DNA from: an uncultured Clostridia bacterium
GTDB lineage: Bacteria; Bacillota; Clostridia; Christensenellales; UBA1242
Direction: 5' to 3'
Length of the DNA stretch: 59,473 bases
Assembly (NCBI GenBank): GCA_944349895.1
Contig: CALVNQ010000004.1
Location: 1-59,473 of the forward strand
A program made the translations under genes and the position numbers. The notes under the pieces are model-generated. The model was not told the origin of the DNA. It ran no database searches and was given only the letters and a program-made list of their open reading frames with translations. Positions 27,054-35,288 of the stretch are shown in pieces (the stretch's first letter is position 1; each line of letters opens with the position of its first letter).

Positions 27054-29425
27054 GCTCTTTTCTTTAACCCCTCAACAAACCTATTAATATCACTTGCATT
27101 TTCGAATCTAAGATAATGATCTCCATCAGGGACAAGCAATGTAGGGGCCTTTTTAACATTATATTTTAGTGTTAATTCTTTCTGTTCTTCTGCGTCAATA
27201 ACTGTATATTTAACTCCTGCACCATCTAATATTCTTTTAGCCATTTTGCAGTTTGGACAAGTTTTCGTAGCAAACAAAAGCAAATCAGACCCAAGGGGTT
27301 CCAAAGTGGCATCGCTAACTTTTTCTTCACATGCGCAACAAGATTTTTTCTTTATCACAGAGTGAGAGATATCATAAGTTACTCGGTCTTTAAATTCCTG
27401 AGCTTTACCATCATTCCAATTTTGAACAGGCCTATAATATCCAGTAATTCTACTATAAACTTCGGTTTTTTCTCCACAATCTGGGCAGGTATAAACTTCA
27501 CCTGTTATATAACCATGATTTCTACAAACCGAATAGGTCGGCGAAATAGTATAATAAGGAAGTCTATAGTTTTCTGCAATTTTTCTTACTAAATCTGCAG
27601 TTGTTTTCCAGTTATCAAGTTTTTGCCCTAAGAAAGCATGGAAAACAGTTCCTGAAGTATAAAGAGTTTGTAAATCATCTTGAATATCTAATGCCTCAAA
27701 TATATCAGCAGTGTAGCCAACAGGAAGGTGTGAGCTGTTGGTATAATAAGGAGTTTTACCTTCATTAGCTGTAATGATATCTGGATAGCGTTCTTTATCA
27801 TGTTTTGCAAGCCTATAAGAAGTGCTTTCGGCAGGAGTAGCTTCCAAATTATAAAGATCTCCATATTTTTCTTGATAATCAGAAAGTTTTTCTCGCATAT
27901 GATTCAAAACTTTCTTGGTAAATCTTTGAGCTTCGGTTTTAGTCATATCAGCTCTAACCCATTTTGCGTTTAAACAAGCTTCATTCATACCAACTAACCC
28001 TATAGTTGAGAAGTGATTAGCAAAAGTACCTAAATACCTTTTTGTGTAAGGATATAGTCCAGCTTCGAGAAGTCTTGTAATAGTTTCCCTCTTCATCTTT
28101 AATGATCTTGCTGACAAATCCATTATTTTGTCTAATTTATCAAAAAATTCTTCTTCTGTTTCTGAAAGGTAAGCAATTTTAGGCATGTTAATTGTAACAA
28201 CACCAACCGATCCAGTACTTTCTCCACTTCCAAAATATCCACCTGATTTTTTTCTTAATTCTCTCAAATCAAGTCTTAATCTACAACACATACTTCTGAC
28301 ATCGCTTGGCTCCATATCACTGTTAATATAGTTAGAGAAATAAGGAGTACCGTATTTAGTGGTCATTTCAAAAAGAAGCTTGTTGTTTTCGGTTTCAGAC
28401 CAGTCAAAATTTTTAGTTATCGAATAAGTAGGAATAGGATACTGGAATCCTCTGCCATTTGCATCACCTTCAATCATGATTTCAATGAATGCTTTATTAA
28501 CCATGTCCATTTCTTTTTTACAGTCTTTATATTTAAAGTTTTGTTCTTTACCTCCAACAATTGCAGGCAATTCGGCTAAATCTGCTGGAACAACCCAATC
28601 CAAAGTTATATTTGTAAAAGGCGCCTGAGTCCCCCATCTTGATGGAGTGTTAACACCGTAGACAAAAGACTGAATACACTGTTTTACTTCTTTATAAGTC
28701 AAATTATCAATTTTAACAAAAGGAGCAAGATAAGTATCGAAAGAGGAGAAAGCTTGTGCTCCTGCCCACTCATTTTGCATAATACCTAAAAAGTTAACCA
28801 TTTGGTTGCAAAGAGTAGAAAGATGGGCTGCCGGAGAAGAAGTTATTTTACCTGGCACACCACCTAAGCCTTCTTTAATGAGTTGTTTCAAAGACCAGCC
28901 TGCACAATATCCAGTTAACATGGAAAGATCATGTATATGGATATCACAATTTTTATGAGCGTCTGCAATATCCTTATCATAAACTTCGCTTAACCAATAG
29001 TTTGCAGTCATAGCTCCAGAGTTTGATAAAATAAGCCCTCCCACTGAATAAGTAACAGTTGAATTTTCTTTAACTCTCCAATCTGACAACTTCAAATACT
29101 TATCAATGGTGTTTTTATAATCCATAAGGGTTTCAGAAATGTTTCTCATTTTTTCATGATTCTTTCTGTATAAAATATAACATTTCGCTACGTTTTCAAA
29201 ACCGTTTTTCATCAAAACTTTTTCAACAGTGTCCTGAATATCTTCTACACTAGGAAGCTTGTTTTCAAAATTAGAAATAAGTTCAAGCTCTGTAATTTTG
29301 GCAAGTTTTTTAGCATCTCTAACATCGCCTTCTCCTAAAGATAACATTGCCTTTACAATAGCGTTTTCGATTTTAGACACATCATAATCTACTATCCTTC
29401 CATCTCTTTTAATAATCTTATCCAT
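27050..29425 (-). CDS. nrdD: Class III (anaerobic) ribonucleotide reductase with fused redoxin domain
   Basis: Reduces ribonucleoside triphosphates to deoxy forms by glycyl-radical chemistry; the only reductase in the window. The 791 residues comprise an N-terminal ATP-cone (MDKIIKRDGRIVDYD, 1 to about 90), the catalytic barrel with YCAGWSLKQL and MCCRLRLDLREL, the zinc site (CRNHG with CPDCG) and the glycyl loop RITGYYRPVQNWN with Gly662. After a linker with CCAC (696-699), the last about 75 residues form a thioredoxin/glutaredoxin-like domain with CPNC (723-726) and KAPTLLV, the expected cis-Pro region. Such a fusion points to a thioredoxin-type reductant, not formate. Start ATG 29425 has AAGGAG. 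Paired NrdR-like boxes overlap its promoter. Confidence 0.93.
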   Translation of the reverse strand: MDKIIKRDGRIVDYDVSKIENAIVKAMLSLGEGDVRDAKKLAKITELELISNFENKLPSVEDIQDTVEKVLMKNGFENVAKCYILYRKNHEKMRNISETLMDYKNTIDKYLKLSDWRVKENSTVTYSVGGLILSNSGAMTANYWLSEVYDKDIADAHKNCDIHIHDLSMLTGYCAGWSLKQLIKEGLGGVPGKITSSPAAHLSTLCNQMVNFLGIMQNEWAGAQAFSSFDTYLAPFVKIDNLTYKEVKQCIQSFVYGVNTPSRWGTQAPFTNITLDWVVPADLAELPAIVGGKEQNFKYKDCKKEMDMVNKAFIEIMIEGDANGRGFQYPIPTYSITKNFDWSETENNKLLFEMTTKYGTPYFSNYINSDMEPSDVRSMCCRLRLDLRELRKKSGGYFGSGESTGSVGVVTINMPKIAYLSETEEEFFDKLDKIMDLSARSLKMKRETITRLLEAGLYPYTKRYLGTFANHFSTIGLVGMNEACLNAKWVRADMTKTEAQRFTKKVLNHMREKLSDYQEKYGDLYNLEATPAESTSYRLAKHDKERYPDIITANEGKTPYYTNSSHLPVGYTADIFEALDIQDDLQTLYTSGTVFHAFLGQKLDNWKTTADLVRKIAENYRLPYYTISPTYSVCRNHGYITGEVYTCPDCGEKTEVYSRITGYYRPVQNWNDGKAQEFKDRVTYDISHSVIKKKSCCACEEKVSDATLEPLGSDLLLFATKTCPNCKMAKRILDGAGVKYTVIDAEEQKELTLKYNVKKAPTLLVPDGDHYLRFENASDINRFVEGLKKRA

Positions 29426-29466
29426 AACAGTAACTCCTTTTTTTGATTTTTTTCGACGTTATGAGA

Positions 29467-29496
29467 ATGTTACCATAATACTATATGTTGTGTCAA
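29467..29496 (-). promoter_or_regulatory. Promoter of nrdD-trxB
   Basis: On the minus strand TTGACA (29496-29491), an 18-nt spacer and TAACAT (29472-29467). It overlaps the first NrdR-like box. Confidence 0.55.
29478..29493 (-). promoter_or_regulatory. NrdR-like box 1
   Basis: On the minus strand ACACAACATATAGTAT, 14 of 16 positions match the NrdR consensus ACACWATATWTWGTGT. It covers the -35/spacer, so bound NrdR would block the promoter. Confidence 0.65.
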
Positions 29497-29509
29497 GCAT
29501 TTTTAACAA

Positions 29510-29525
29510 TTTACATATATTGTGT
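29510..29525 (-). promoter_or_regulatory. NrdR-like box 2
   Basis: On the minus strand ACACAATATATGTAAA: a perfect left half-site with a degenerate right half. Its start is exactly 32 bp from box 1, about three helical turns, the usual spacing of NrdR box pairs. Confidence 0.6.
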
Positions 29526-29631
29526 TTAGTCATTTTTTAACTATTTTTTATAGAGCTTGTTTTTAAAGTATAACAGTTCTATTTTAATAATAATCATAAA
29601 CTTAATTTTTAAAAAAAAATATAAAAAAGTA

Positions 29632-29663
29632 TTGACAATTAAGCAATAAGTCTTTATTATAAT
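29632..29663 (+). promoter_or_regulatory. Promoter of the 120-aa gene
   Basis: TTGACA at 29632-29637 and TATAAT at 29658-29663. The spacer is 20 nt, longer than optimal. Confidence 0.45.
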
Positions 29664-29682
29664 CAGGTATATAGGAGAAAAA

Positions 29683-30045
29683 ATGAAAATAGATGGTTAT
29701 TATATAGGAAATGTGTGTAACAAAAAGAACAATGAAATATTAAGAAAAAATGTTATTTTGGCTTCAATAAAAAATACCTCGTATTTTATCTCTCTTGAAA
29801 CAATTTTTAATCAAGATGTCTTAAACGAAATAAGGTCAACTCTTTGCGAAGGAAATGGTCAAAACAATTTATTACTAACAATGGGGAAAGAGGCAGGATG
29901 TGGAGATTATTATGTACGCAATATTTCCCAGATAGAAAATTTAAACAAATTATCAGAAGATAAAATTAACCAATTAAAATTCTTTGAAAAATTCTTAAAA
30001 CCCAATGAACGATCTACTGTTTTTAAACAAGAAAGGATGAGATAG
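29683..30045 (+). CDS. Hypothetical protein (120 aa)
   Basis: A soluble 120-residue protein starting MKIDGYYIGN and ending FKQERMR, without signal, membrane segment or known motif. AGGAG lies just before ATG 29683, a promoter lies upstream and a hairpin terminator follows the stop, so it is a complete monocistronic unit. The middle has NNLLLTMGKEAGCGDYYV, which I cannot assign. It is divergent from nrdD, but a shared role is not shown. Confidence 0.6.
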   Translation: MKIDGYYIGNVCNKKNNEILRKNVILASIKNTSYFISLETIFNQDVLNEIRSTLCEGNGQNNLLLTMGKEAGCGDYYVRNISQIENLNKLSEDKINQLKFFEKFLKPNERSTVFKQERMR

Positions 30046-30056
30046 TTAAAATTTGA

Positions 30057-30093
30057 ATACAAAAAAAGTTAGAAAATGTCTAACTTTTTATTT
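30057..30093 (+). terminator. Terminator after the 120-aa gene
   Basis: Stem GTTAGA/TCTAAC with flanking A- and T-runs. Confidence 0.75.
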
Positions 30094-30161
30094 TTATGTC
30101 TTATTTTTACATAGTAGAATAATAAACTTCCTTTTACTCATTTTAACCAATGGAGGTTTTT

Positions 30162-30944
30162 ATGAGGAAATTGTATTTAAGTTTTTTTTGTTTTTTGCTT
30201 GCAACCACATTTATGATAGGTTATAACGTGGTAAATTCAAAAAGCGTGAATTTACATGCTTACAGTCCTGAATTAGAAAACACTTCAGAAGAATTAATAT
30301 ATGAAGAGGACCAAGGACAAAATCAGAATTTAGAAAATACAGATACAAGTGACATTCAAAAAATAATTGTGTATGGTGGAGGAAAGATATCTGTAACTCC
30401 TGATGTAGCATATGTCATGGTAGGTGTAGAAAGCTTAAACTCTGAATTACAAACAGCTGTCAAAGAAAATGACGAAATTGTTTCTTCCTTAATTAATTAT
30501 TTAAAGGAACAAGGTATAGATGAAAAGGATATTAAAACGAAATACTATTCTATATACCAAAAGCATGATTATACTGCCAGCCAAAGATTTTTAGGATATC
30601 AGGTAAGCAGCACTTTAGAATTTAAGTGTAAAGATATTGATAACTTAGAATCTTATATTTCTGAATTAACAAATCTTGGGGCTAACAAATTAGAAGGAAT
30701 AACATTCAACTGTGAAAATATTTCACAATATTATCAAGAAGCTCTTAAACTTGCAATTGAAGATGCAAAAAACAAAGCTGGTTGTTTGACAGATAAAACA
30801 CTAAGTATATACAAAGTAACCGAAGAAAGCATGTACACTTGTTTGCCATACAGAATTACCAACGAACTTCTTTATTCCTCGCCATCCATACTAAAAGGCA
30901 CGATGGAAGTTGAGGCTAAAATTAAAGTTATTTTTAAATCTTAA
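30162..30944 (+). CDS. SIMPL-domain (DUF541) exported protein
   Basis: A 260-residue exported protein of the SIMPL family (PF04402; YggE-like). An N-terminal hydrophobic segment (about 2-22) with no lipobox suggests a signal peptide or anchor, followed by an acidic linker (EELIYEEDQGQNQN, about 46-60). The domain runs from about residue 70, with the conserved VYGGGKISVTPDVAYVMVGV at its start, to the C-terminus ending TMEVEAKIKVIFKS. SIMPL proteins form oligomeric rings in some bacteria; their role is unclear. I use ATG 30162 because GGAGG lies just upstream, inside the longer frame that would begin at 30150. Confidence 0.85.
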   Translation: MRKLYLSFFCFLLATTFMIGYNVVNSKSVNLHAYSPELENTSEELIYEEDQGQNQNLENTDTSDIQKIIVYGGGKISVTPDVAYVMVGVESLNSELQTAVKENDEIVSSLINYLKEQGIDEKDIKTKYYSIYQKHDYTASQRFLGYQVSSTLEFKCKDIDNLESYISELTNLGANKLEGITFNCENISQYYQEALKLAIEDAKNKAGCLTDKTLSIYKVTEESMYTCLPYRITNELLYSSPSILKGTMEVEAKIKVIFKS

Positions 30945-31035
30945 AAATTAGACAAAATAAAACTCTCATTATTCATATAATTGATTGCTAAATCATAATA
31001 TAAGACATATAATCTAAAAAAGAAAGGAGGGTAAA

Positions 31036-31260
31036 ATGGTCAACACTTTTGATTCACTTCCAAAATGGTTAAAAATTGTTTTAGCACTTCCATTTTTGGA
31101 TATCGTTTGGGTGGTGTACAGATTATTCAAAAGCATCGCAAAAAATAACACATTAGGCATAGTACTTGCGATTTTATTAATAATAATTGGAATACCATTT
31201 TTATGGCTTGTAGACATAATCACATTAGCTATGCAAGACAAAGTTTTGTGGATAGATTAA
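31036..31260 (+). CDS. Small membrane protein (74 aa)
   Basis: A 74-residue protein starting MVNTFDSLPKWLKIVLA with two hydrophobic segments (about 12-28 and 40-62) and little else. AAAGGAGGG precedes ATG 31036 and a hairpin terminator follows the stop. The family is not recognised with confidence. Divergent or tandem relationships give no clue: it follows the SIMPL gene in the same direction after 91 nt and faces a membrane-anchored unknown. Confidence 0.65.
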   Translation: MVNTFDSLPKWLKIVLALPFLDIVWVVYRLFKSIAKNNTLGIVLAILLIIIGIPFLWLVDIITLAMQDKVLWID

Positions 31261-31287
31261 AAAAATCTCTTTAAGAGATTTTTTTAT
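31257..31287. terminator. Bidirectional terminator between the 74-aa and 236-aa genes
   Basis: Stem AATCTCTT/AAGAGATT (31264-31271 with 31273-31280) with A-run left and T-run right. Confidence 0.75.
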
Positions 31288-31994
31288 TTTATGTATCTTT
31301 CTAATAAGTCTTGACCTTCCTTTTGAATAACTTGAACTTGTTTTTCGATTTGCTCCTGTCCAAAGTGAATCTTCAGAGCATAAATATTCCCTTCTTTTTT
31401 ATTTTTTTTTATTAACTTGACTTGCAGATCAAACTTTTCGATAGAACAGTTAAAAATGTTGAATCCGTCTATTATTAAACATTCTCGTGAATGTGGAAAA
31501 ATATAATGATTCCCAAAACGAAAGAAAAATTGTGAACCAAAAATTTTTTGTTCTGCCTCTCTCAGCCTCGTTGATTCAAAGTCAGCCATAATTAATATGT
31601 TATGGAGATCACTGTCATGGTCAAGTTCATGTGAAAAAATATTTAAAGGGCGCAATTTTTTTAATTTTTTTAAAAATATATGCGCCTTATTTTTTTCTGC
31701 GTCTAAAATCTTTTTAAAACAATCATAATTATATTCTATAGATTTAATGGTTTCGATATTTTCGCTAACCATTGCCCAACTAATCTTTTTATTTATTAAA
31801 CTTGATTTATAACTGACAATGTCGAAATGAATGTTTTCTTTTAAAACTCTATTCATAACTTTATTTAGTTTTGAATTATACTGATCTATCAAAATATCAA
31901 AGACTATAGAAGTATTCTTTATTTTTTTATTTAAAATAAAATATAACAATAAAGCTAATAAGAACAAACTTCCTATTATAATATAAAAATACAT
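31284..31994 (-). CDS. Membrane-anchored hypothetical protein (236 aa)
   Basis: A 236-residue protein with an N-terminal membrane segment (about 3-20, MYFYIIIGSLFLLALLLYF) and a long, basic, probably cytoplasmic helical part with KKIKNTS, LKKLKKLRPLN and a C-terminal EQIEKQVQVIQKEG. No catalytic motif is seen; DHDSDLHN occurs near residue 125 but does not match a known HD or metal-binding pattern well. GGAG precedes ATG 31994. Family not recognised. Confidence 0.6.
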   Translation of the reverse strand: MYFYIIIGSLFLLALLLYFILNKKIKNTSIVFDILIDQYNSKLNKVMNRVLKENIHFDIVSYKSSLINKKISWAMVSENIETIKSIEYNYDCFKKILDAEKNKAHIFLKKLKKLRPLNIFSHELDHDSDLHNILIMADFESTRLREAEQKIFGSQFFFRFGNHYIFPHSRECLIIDGFNIFNCSIEKFDLQVKLIKKNKKEGNIYALKIHFGQEQIEKQVQVIQKEGQDLLERYIK

Positions 31995-32009
31995 AATTTC
32001 TCCAAAACT

Positions 32010-32042
32010 TAAAAAGCCTTTTCATTTAGAAAAGGTCTTTTA
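32010..32042 (-). terminator. Terminator after rubrerythrin
   Basis: Imperfect hairpin AAAAGCCTTTT with GAAAAGGTCTTTT around a short loop, directly after the rubrerythrin stop. Confidence 0.5.
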
Positions 32043-32585
32043 TTAAAATTCTTCGTTGAAAAGTTGGAAATAAGCTTTTGGATGCTCACATACAGGGCAT
32101 TCTTCAGGAGCTTGATCTCCCACATAAATATGTCCACAGTTTCTGCAAATCCAAACTTTTTTATCTGTCTTTTTAAACACTTTGTTTTCTTTAACCAGCT
32201 CAGCTAATTTAAGGTATCTTTCCTCATGCCTTTTTTCAATAGCAGCCACACCAGAAAACTTGTCTGCTAAATCATCAAATCCCTCTTCCTTAGCCTCTTG
32301 TGCCATTCTTTCATACATATCAGTCCACTCACCGTGCTCCCCAGCAGCTGCATCTAAAAGGTTTTCTATCGTCTCTGGCACACTTCCTTCATGCAAAGCT
32401 TTGAACCATAATTTTGCATGTTCTTTCTCATTGTTCGCTGTTTCTTCGAAAATACTAGCTATTTGTTCGAAACCATCTTTTTTAGCTTTGGAAGCATAAT
32501 AAGAGTATTTATTGCGAGCTTGGCTTTCTCCCGCAAAAGCTTCCATAAGGTTTTTCTCTGTTTTTGTTCCTTTTATATTATTCAT
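32043..32585 (-). CDS. rbr: Rubrerythrin
   Basis: A non-haem diiron peroxidase typical of anaerobes, 180 residues. The N-terminal ferritin-like domain shows the Glu and ExxH iron ligands ([25 protein letters not shown], and [10 protein letters not shown]). The C-terminal rubredoxin domain has two CxxC pairs, CRNCG and CPVC (about 148-172). It should reduce peroxide with electrons from rubredoxin or NADH-linked donors. ATG 32585 follows GGAGG by 5 nt; the frame extends upstream to 32630 without such a site. It lies just left of the parS sites. Confidence 0.95.
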   Translation of the reverse strand: MNNIKGTKTEKNLMEAFAGESQARNKYSYYASKAKKDGFEQIASIFEETANNEKEHAKLWFKALHEGSVPETIENLLDAAAGEHGEWTDMYERMAQEAKEEGFDDLADKFSGVAAIEKRHEERYLKLAELVKENKVFKKTDKKVWICRNCGHIYVGDQAPEECPVCEHPKAYFQLFNEEF

Positions 32586-32667
32586 AATTACCTCCGGAAA
32601 AGATTGTATCACAACTGAAAGAAAAATCAAAGCAATTTGATTTGATGTTTATGTGCAAAATTAAAAA

Positions 32668-32683
32668 TGTTTCATGTGAAACA
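32668..32683. promoter_or_regulatory. parS site 1 (one mismatch)
   Basis: TGTTTCATGTGAAACA, differing from the parS consensus TGTTTCACGTGAAACA at one position. Should bind ParB encoded just to the right. Confidence 0.85.
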
Positions 32684-32705
32684 TTTTTAAAAAAAGTTAT
32701 AAGAT

Positions 32706-32721
32706 TGTTTCACGTGAAACA
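32706..32721. promoter_or_regulatory. parS site 2 (perfect)
   Basis: TGTTTCACGTGAAACA, an exact match to the palindromic ParB/Spo0J recognition site, 38 bp from site 1 and just downstream of parB. Confidence 0.95.
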
Positions 32722-32737
32722 TTAATATTAAACAAGC

Positions 32738-32778
32738 AATAAAAAAGGAAGCGATACGGTGTTGTATCCCTTCCTTTG
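32738..32778 (-). terminator. Terminator after parB
   Basis: Long stem: AAAGGAAG plus GATAC (32744-32757) pairs with GTATC plus CTTCCTTT (32764-32777), with a T-run on the minus strand. Confidence 0.8.
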
Positions 32779-32784
32779 TTTAAT

Positions 32785-33729
32785 TTATTGATTTTGATGT
32801 CTCTTGTTATAATTTCTTAAATCTCCTAATGTTAGCTCCTTTTTCTTTAACAACTCCATTAAATCTGCTAACCTATCTAAATCATCTCTTGAATAATAAT
32901 CAATGTATATTCTTCCTTTACTATCATTTCCTATGGCAGAAACTTTTGTGGCGAATATTTTTTGCATATCGGTTATTAATTCTTTTAACTCTAACGATTG
33001 TTCAGATTTAGGCCTTGTTTTTGATTCTGGATGTAAATATCTTCTAACGGCTTTCTCCAAATCTCTTACATTCCATCTATCCTTAACTGCTTGATTGGCA
33101 AGCTTAATTTGAGTCATTTGATTATCAACAACAACTAATGCTCTGGCATGTCCTGCTGACAATTCCCCTTTTTCGATTAAATTAATAACTTCTGGATATA
33201 ATGTCAACAATCTTAGAGTATTTGCAATATTCGATCTGCTCTTACCAATTCTTTCAGAGACTGCTTCTTGAGTCAGCTTATATTCTTCCATAAGCTGTTT
33301 AATCGCTCTCGCAGCTTCGATTGGATTTAAATCCTCTCTTTGAAGATTCTCAATTATGGAAATTTCTTTTATTTGTTTATCTGTATAGTTTTTAATTATC
33401 GCTGGAACTTCCTTCAAACCTGCAATTATAGAAGCTCTATATCTTCTCTCTCCAGCGATAATCATATACGTCCCGTCTCCGTTATCGTTTATAACTATTG
33501 GTTGAATGACTCCGTGGATCTTAATTGAGGCAGCCAAATCATTTAAAGCATCTTGATCAAAATTTTTTCTAGGTTGATTTGGATTGGTCTTAATTAAATC
33601 AATAGAAATTGAATCGACTTCTTTTTTAGCTTTGCTGTTGCCTATTGAGATTTCTTTGTTTTCATTTTCCTGTTCATCATACATGGCAAACAAACTTTCT
33701 ATGCCTCTGCCTAATCCTTTTTTTATCAT
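32785..33729 (-). CDS. parB: Chromosome-partitioning protein ParB/Spo0J
   Basis: A 314-residue CTP-dependent DNA clamp that loads at parS and spreads. Domains in order: N-terminal CTP-binding domain with NPNQPRKNFD (about 47-56) and GERRYRAS (about 93-100), ENLQREDLNPIEAA, the central helix-turn-helix (TQEAVSERIGKSRSNIANTLRLL, about 137-159), and a C-terminal dimerisation domain. The start ATG 33729 overlaps the parA stop (ATGA) and has AGAGGTG before it. Two parS sites lie 60-120 bp downstream. It should act with ParA and SMC in origin segregation. Confidence 0.95.
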   Translation of the reverse strand: MIKKGLGRGIESLFAMYDEQENENKEISIGNSKAKKEVDSISIDLIKTNPNQPRKNFDQDALNDLAASIKIHGVIQPIVINDNGDGTYMIIAGERRYRASIIAGLKEVPAIIKNYTDKQIKEISIIENLQREDLNPIEAARAIKQLMEEYKLTQEAVSERIGKSRSNIANTLRLLTLYPEVINLIEKGELSAGHARALVVVDNQMTQIKLANQAVKDRWNVRDLEKAVRRYLHPESKTRPKSEQSLELKELITDMQKIFATKVSAIGNDSKGRIYIDYYSRDDLDRLADLMELLKKKELTLGDLRNYNKRHQNQ

Positions 33730-34547
33730 TGTTTCACCTCTCTTAACTTTATTTTGGTATGTTTGGTTATGTTTTTATACTTAATTTTGTTTCTGTTTAA
33801 AAATTCTTCAGCAAGAGATAAATAAGCCTCAGCGCCTTTTGAAGAAGGATCATATAAAACTATTGGCAAGCCATGGCTAGGGGCTTCAGCAAGCCTTATA
33901 TTTCTAGGTATATAAGTTTCGAAAACTTTGCTTTTAAAAACTTTAATGATTTCTTGACTAACTTGATTAATTAAATTTGACCTATTGTCTTTCATAGTTC
34001 TAACAACACCTTCTACATCTAAATTCGGATTCAAATGTAATTTAACAAGTCTAATCGTGTTCATAAGTTGAGTCAATCCATCTAAAGGATAGAATTCACA
34101 TTGCATAGGTATTAAAACGCTGTCAGACGACGTCAAAGCATTAACAGTGAGCAGACCTAAAGATGGTTGACAATCTATCATTATAAAGTCGTATGAATTT
34201 TTAATATTTTCTAAAATGTTTTTTAATATTTTTTCTCTGTTACTCATAGAAACAAGTGATATTTCTGCAGCTGCCAAATCAACGGTAGATGGTATAATGT
34301 CTAAACCATCAATTCTAGTCTCTACAATTACCTCGTCGATAGGACTTTCTCCATCAATTAAATCATAAATGGTTTTTAAATTTTTTCTTTTTTCAACTCC
34401 AACACCACTTGTTGCGTTTCCTTGAGGATCTAAATCTATAATTAAAACCTTTTGTCCCATAACAGCAAGATAAGCTGAAAGATTAACACAAGTAGTAGTT
34501 TTTCCAACTCCACCTTTTTGATTAGCAAATGAAATTATTTTTCCCAT
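33726..34547 (-). CDS. parA: Chromosome-partitioning ATPase ParA/Soj
   Basis: A 273-residue Walker-type ATPase with the deviant P-loop KGGVGKTTT (about 10-18), DLDPQGNATSGVG (about 40-52) and DCQPSLGLLTVNAL (about 123-136). It acts with ParB at parS and in other species also modulates DnaA. I use ATG 34547, 5 nt after AGAGG; the six extra codons upstream (from 34565) lack a site. Overlaps parB by 4 nt. It lies in the usual position after rsmG. Confidence 0.95.
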   Translation of the reverse strand: MGKIISFANQKGGVGKTTTCVNLSAYLAVMGQKVLIIDLDPQGNATSGVGVEKRKNLKTIYDLIDGESPIDEVIVETRIDGLDIIPSTVDLAAAEISLVSMSNREKILKNILENIKNSYDFIMIDCQPSLGLLTVNALTSSDSVLIPMQCEFYPLDGLTQLMNTIRLVKLHLNPNLDVEGVVRTMKDNRSNLINQVSQEIIKVFKSKVFETYIPRNIRLAEAPSHGLPIVLYDPSSKGAEAYLSLAEEFLNRNKIKYKNITKHTKIKLREVKQ

Positions 34548-34601
34548 AATTACCTCTTTCGTCAATTATTATAACATACATTTATTTTTATGAAAAGCAT
34601 A

Positions 34602-35288
34602 TCATAACGGTTTTTTTCTTGGCAAATTGCCTTTTCTTGGATAATTTCCAGGCGTTTTTCTAATTTTTCTTAAAATTATTAAGGCTCTGGAATTGTTTTC
34701 ATAATTATATCTTTGTATTTCTGATATTTGAGCGCCTAAAACACTTATAGCTTCTTGAGCTGATTCCAATTCTTCAAATATATCTGCGCCTTTATATATA
34801 ACAGCATTTCCACCTATTTTTAAAAAAGGAATTAAATACTCTGCCAAAGTGGATAAGTTGGCAACTGCTCGAGCTGTTACAACATCGTATTCTTCTTTTT
34901 TATTATAATCCTCGATTCTACAATGCACGGCTTCTACGTTTTTTAAATTCAAAATTTTTATTAATTCTGATAAAAAATTTATTCTTTTATTTAAACTATC
35001 TAATAACGTGATTTTTAGGTTAGGGTTTAAAACCGCTATTACAATACCAGGGAAACCAGCGCCTGATCCAACATCTAAAACTTTACCTTTGAAATTTTTA
35101 ATTGCTAAAGCAGAATCTAAAAAATGTTTGTAAACAACATCCTTAAAATCTGTTATTGCAGTTAAATTGAACTTGTTGTTCTCTTCTACCAAATATTTAT
35201 AATAAGTAAACAGTTGGCTTGCCGATTTGTCTGTGATATCCATTCCGTTTTCATGAAAAACTTTCTTAATAAGCTCTTCTTCGCTCAT
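34602..35288 (-). CDS. rsmG: 16S rRNA (guanine-527 N7) methyltransferase
   Basis: Methylates G527 of 16S rRNA using S-adenosylmethionine. 228 residues with FNLTAI (about 39-44), the SAM-binding LDVGSGAGFPGI (about 70-81), DSLNKRINFL (about 95-104) and TARAVANLSTL (about 134-144). The C-terminus is basic (TPGNYPRKGNLPRKKPL), as usual. ATG 35288 abuts the mnmG stop and has AAGGAG upstream in the end of mnmG. Member of the mnmE-mnmG-rsmG-parA-parB run. Confidence 0.95.
   Translation of the reverse strand: MSEEELIKKVFHENGMDITDKSASQLFTYYKYLVEENNKFNLTAITDFKDVVYKHFLDSALAIKNFKGKVLDVGSGAGFPGIVIAVLNPNLKITLLDSLNKRINFLSELIKILNLKNVEAVHCRIEDYNKKEEYDVVTARAVANLSTLAEYLIPFLKIGGNAVIYKGADIFEELESAQEAISVLGAQISEIQRYNYENNSRALIILRKIRKTPGNYPRKGNLPRKKPL

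Noticed and set aside
32664..32688. parS site 1 as a rho-independent terminator
   Set aside because: The flanking A and T runs give terminator-like form, but the core is parS-like with only one mismatch, and rubrerythrin and parB have other hairpins.
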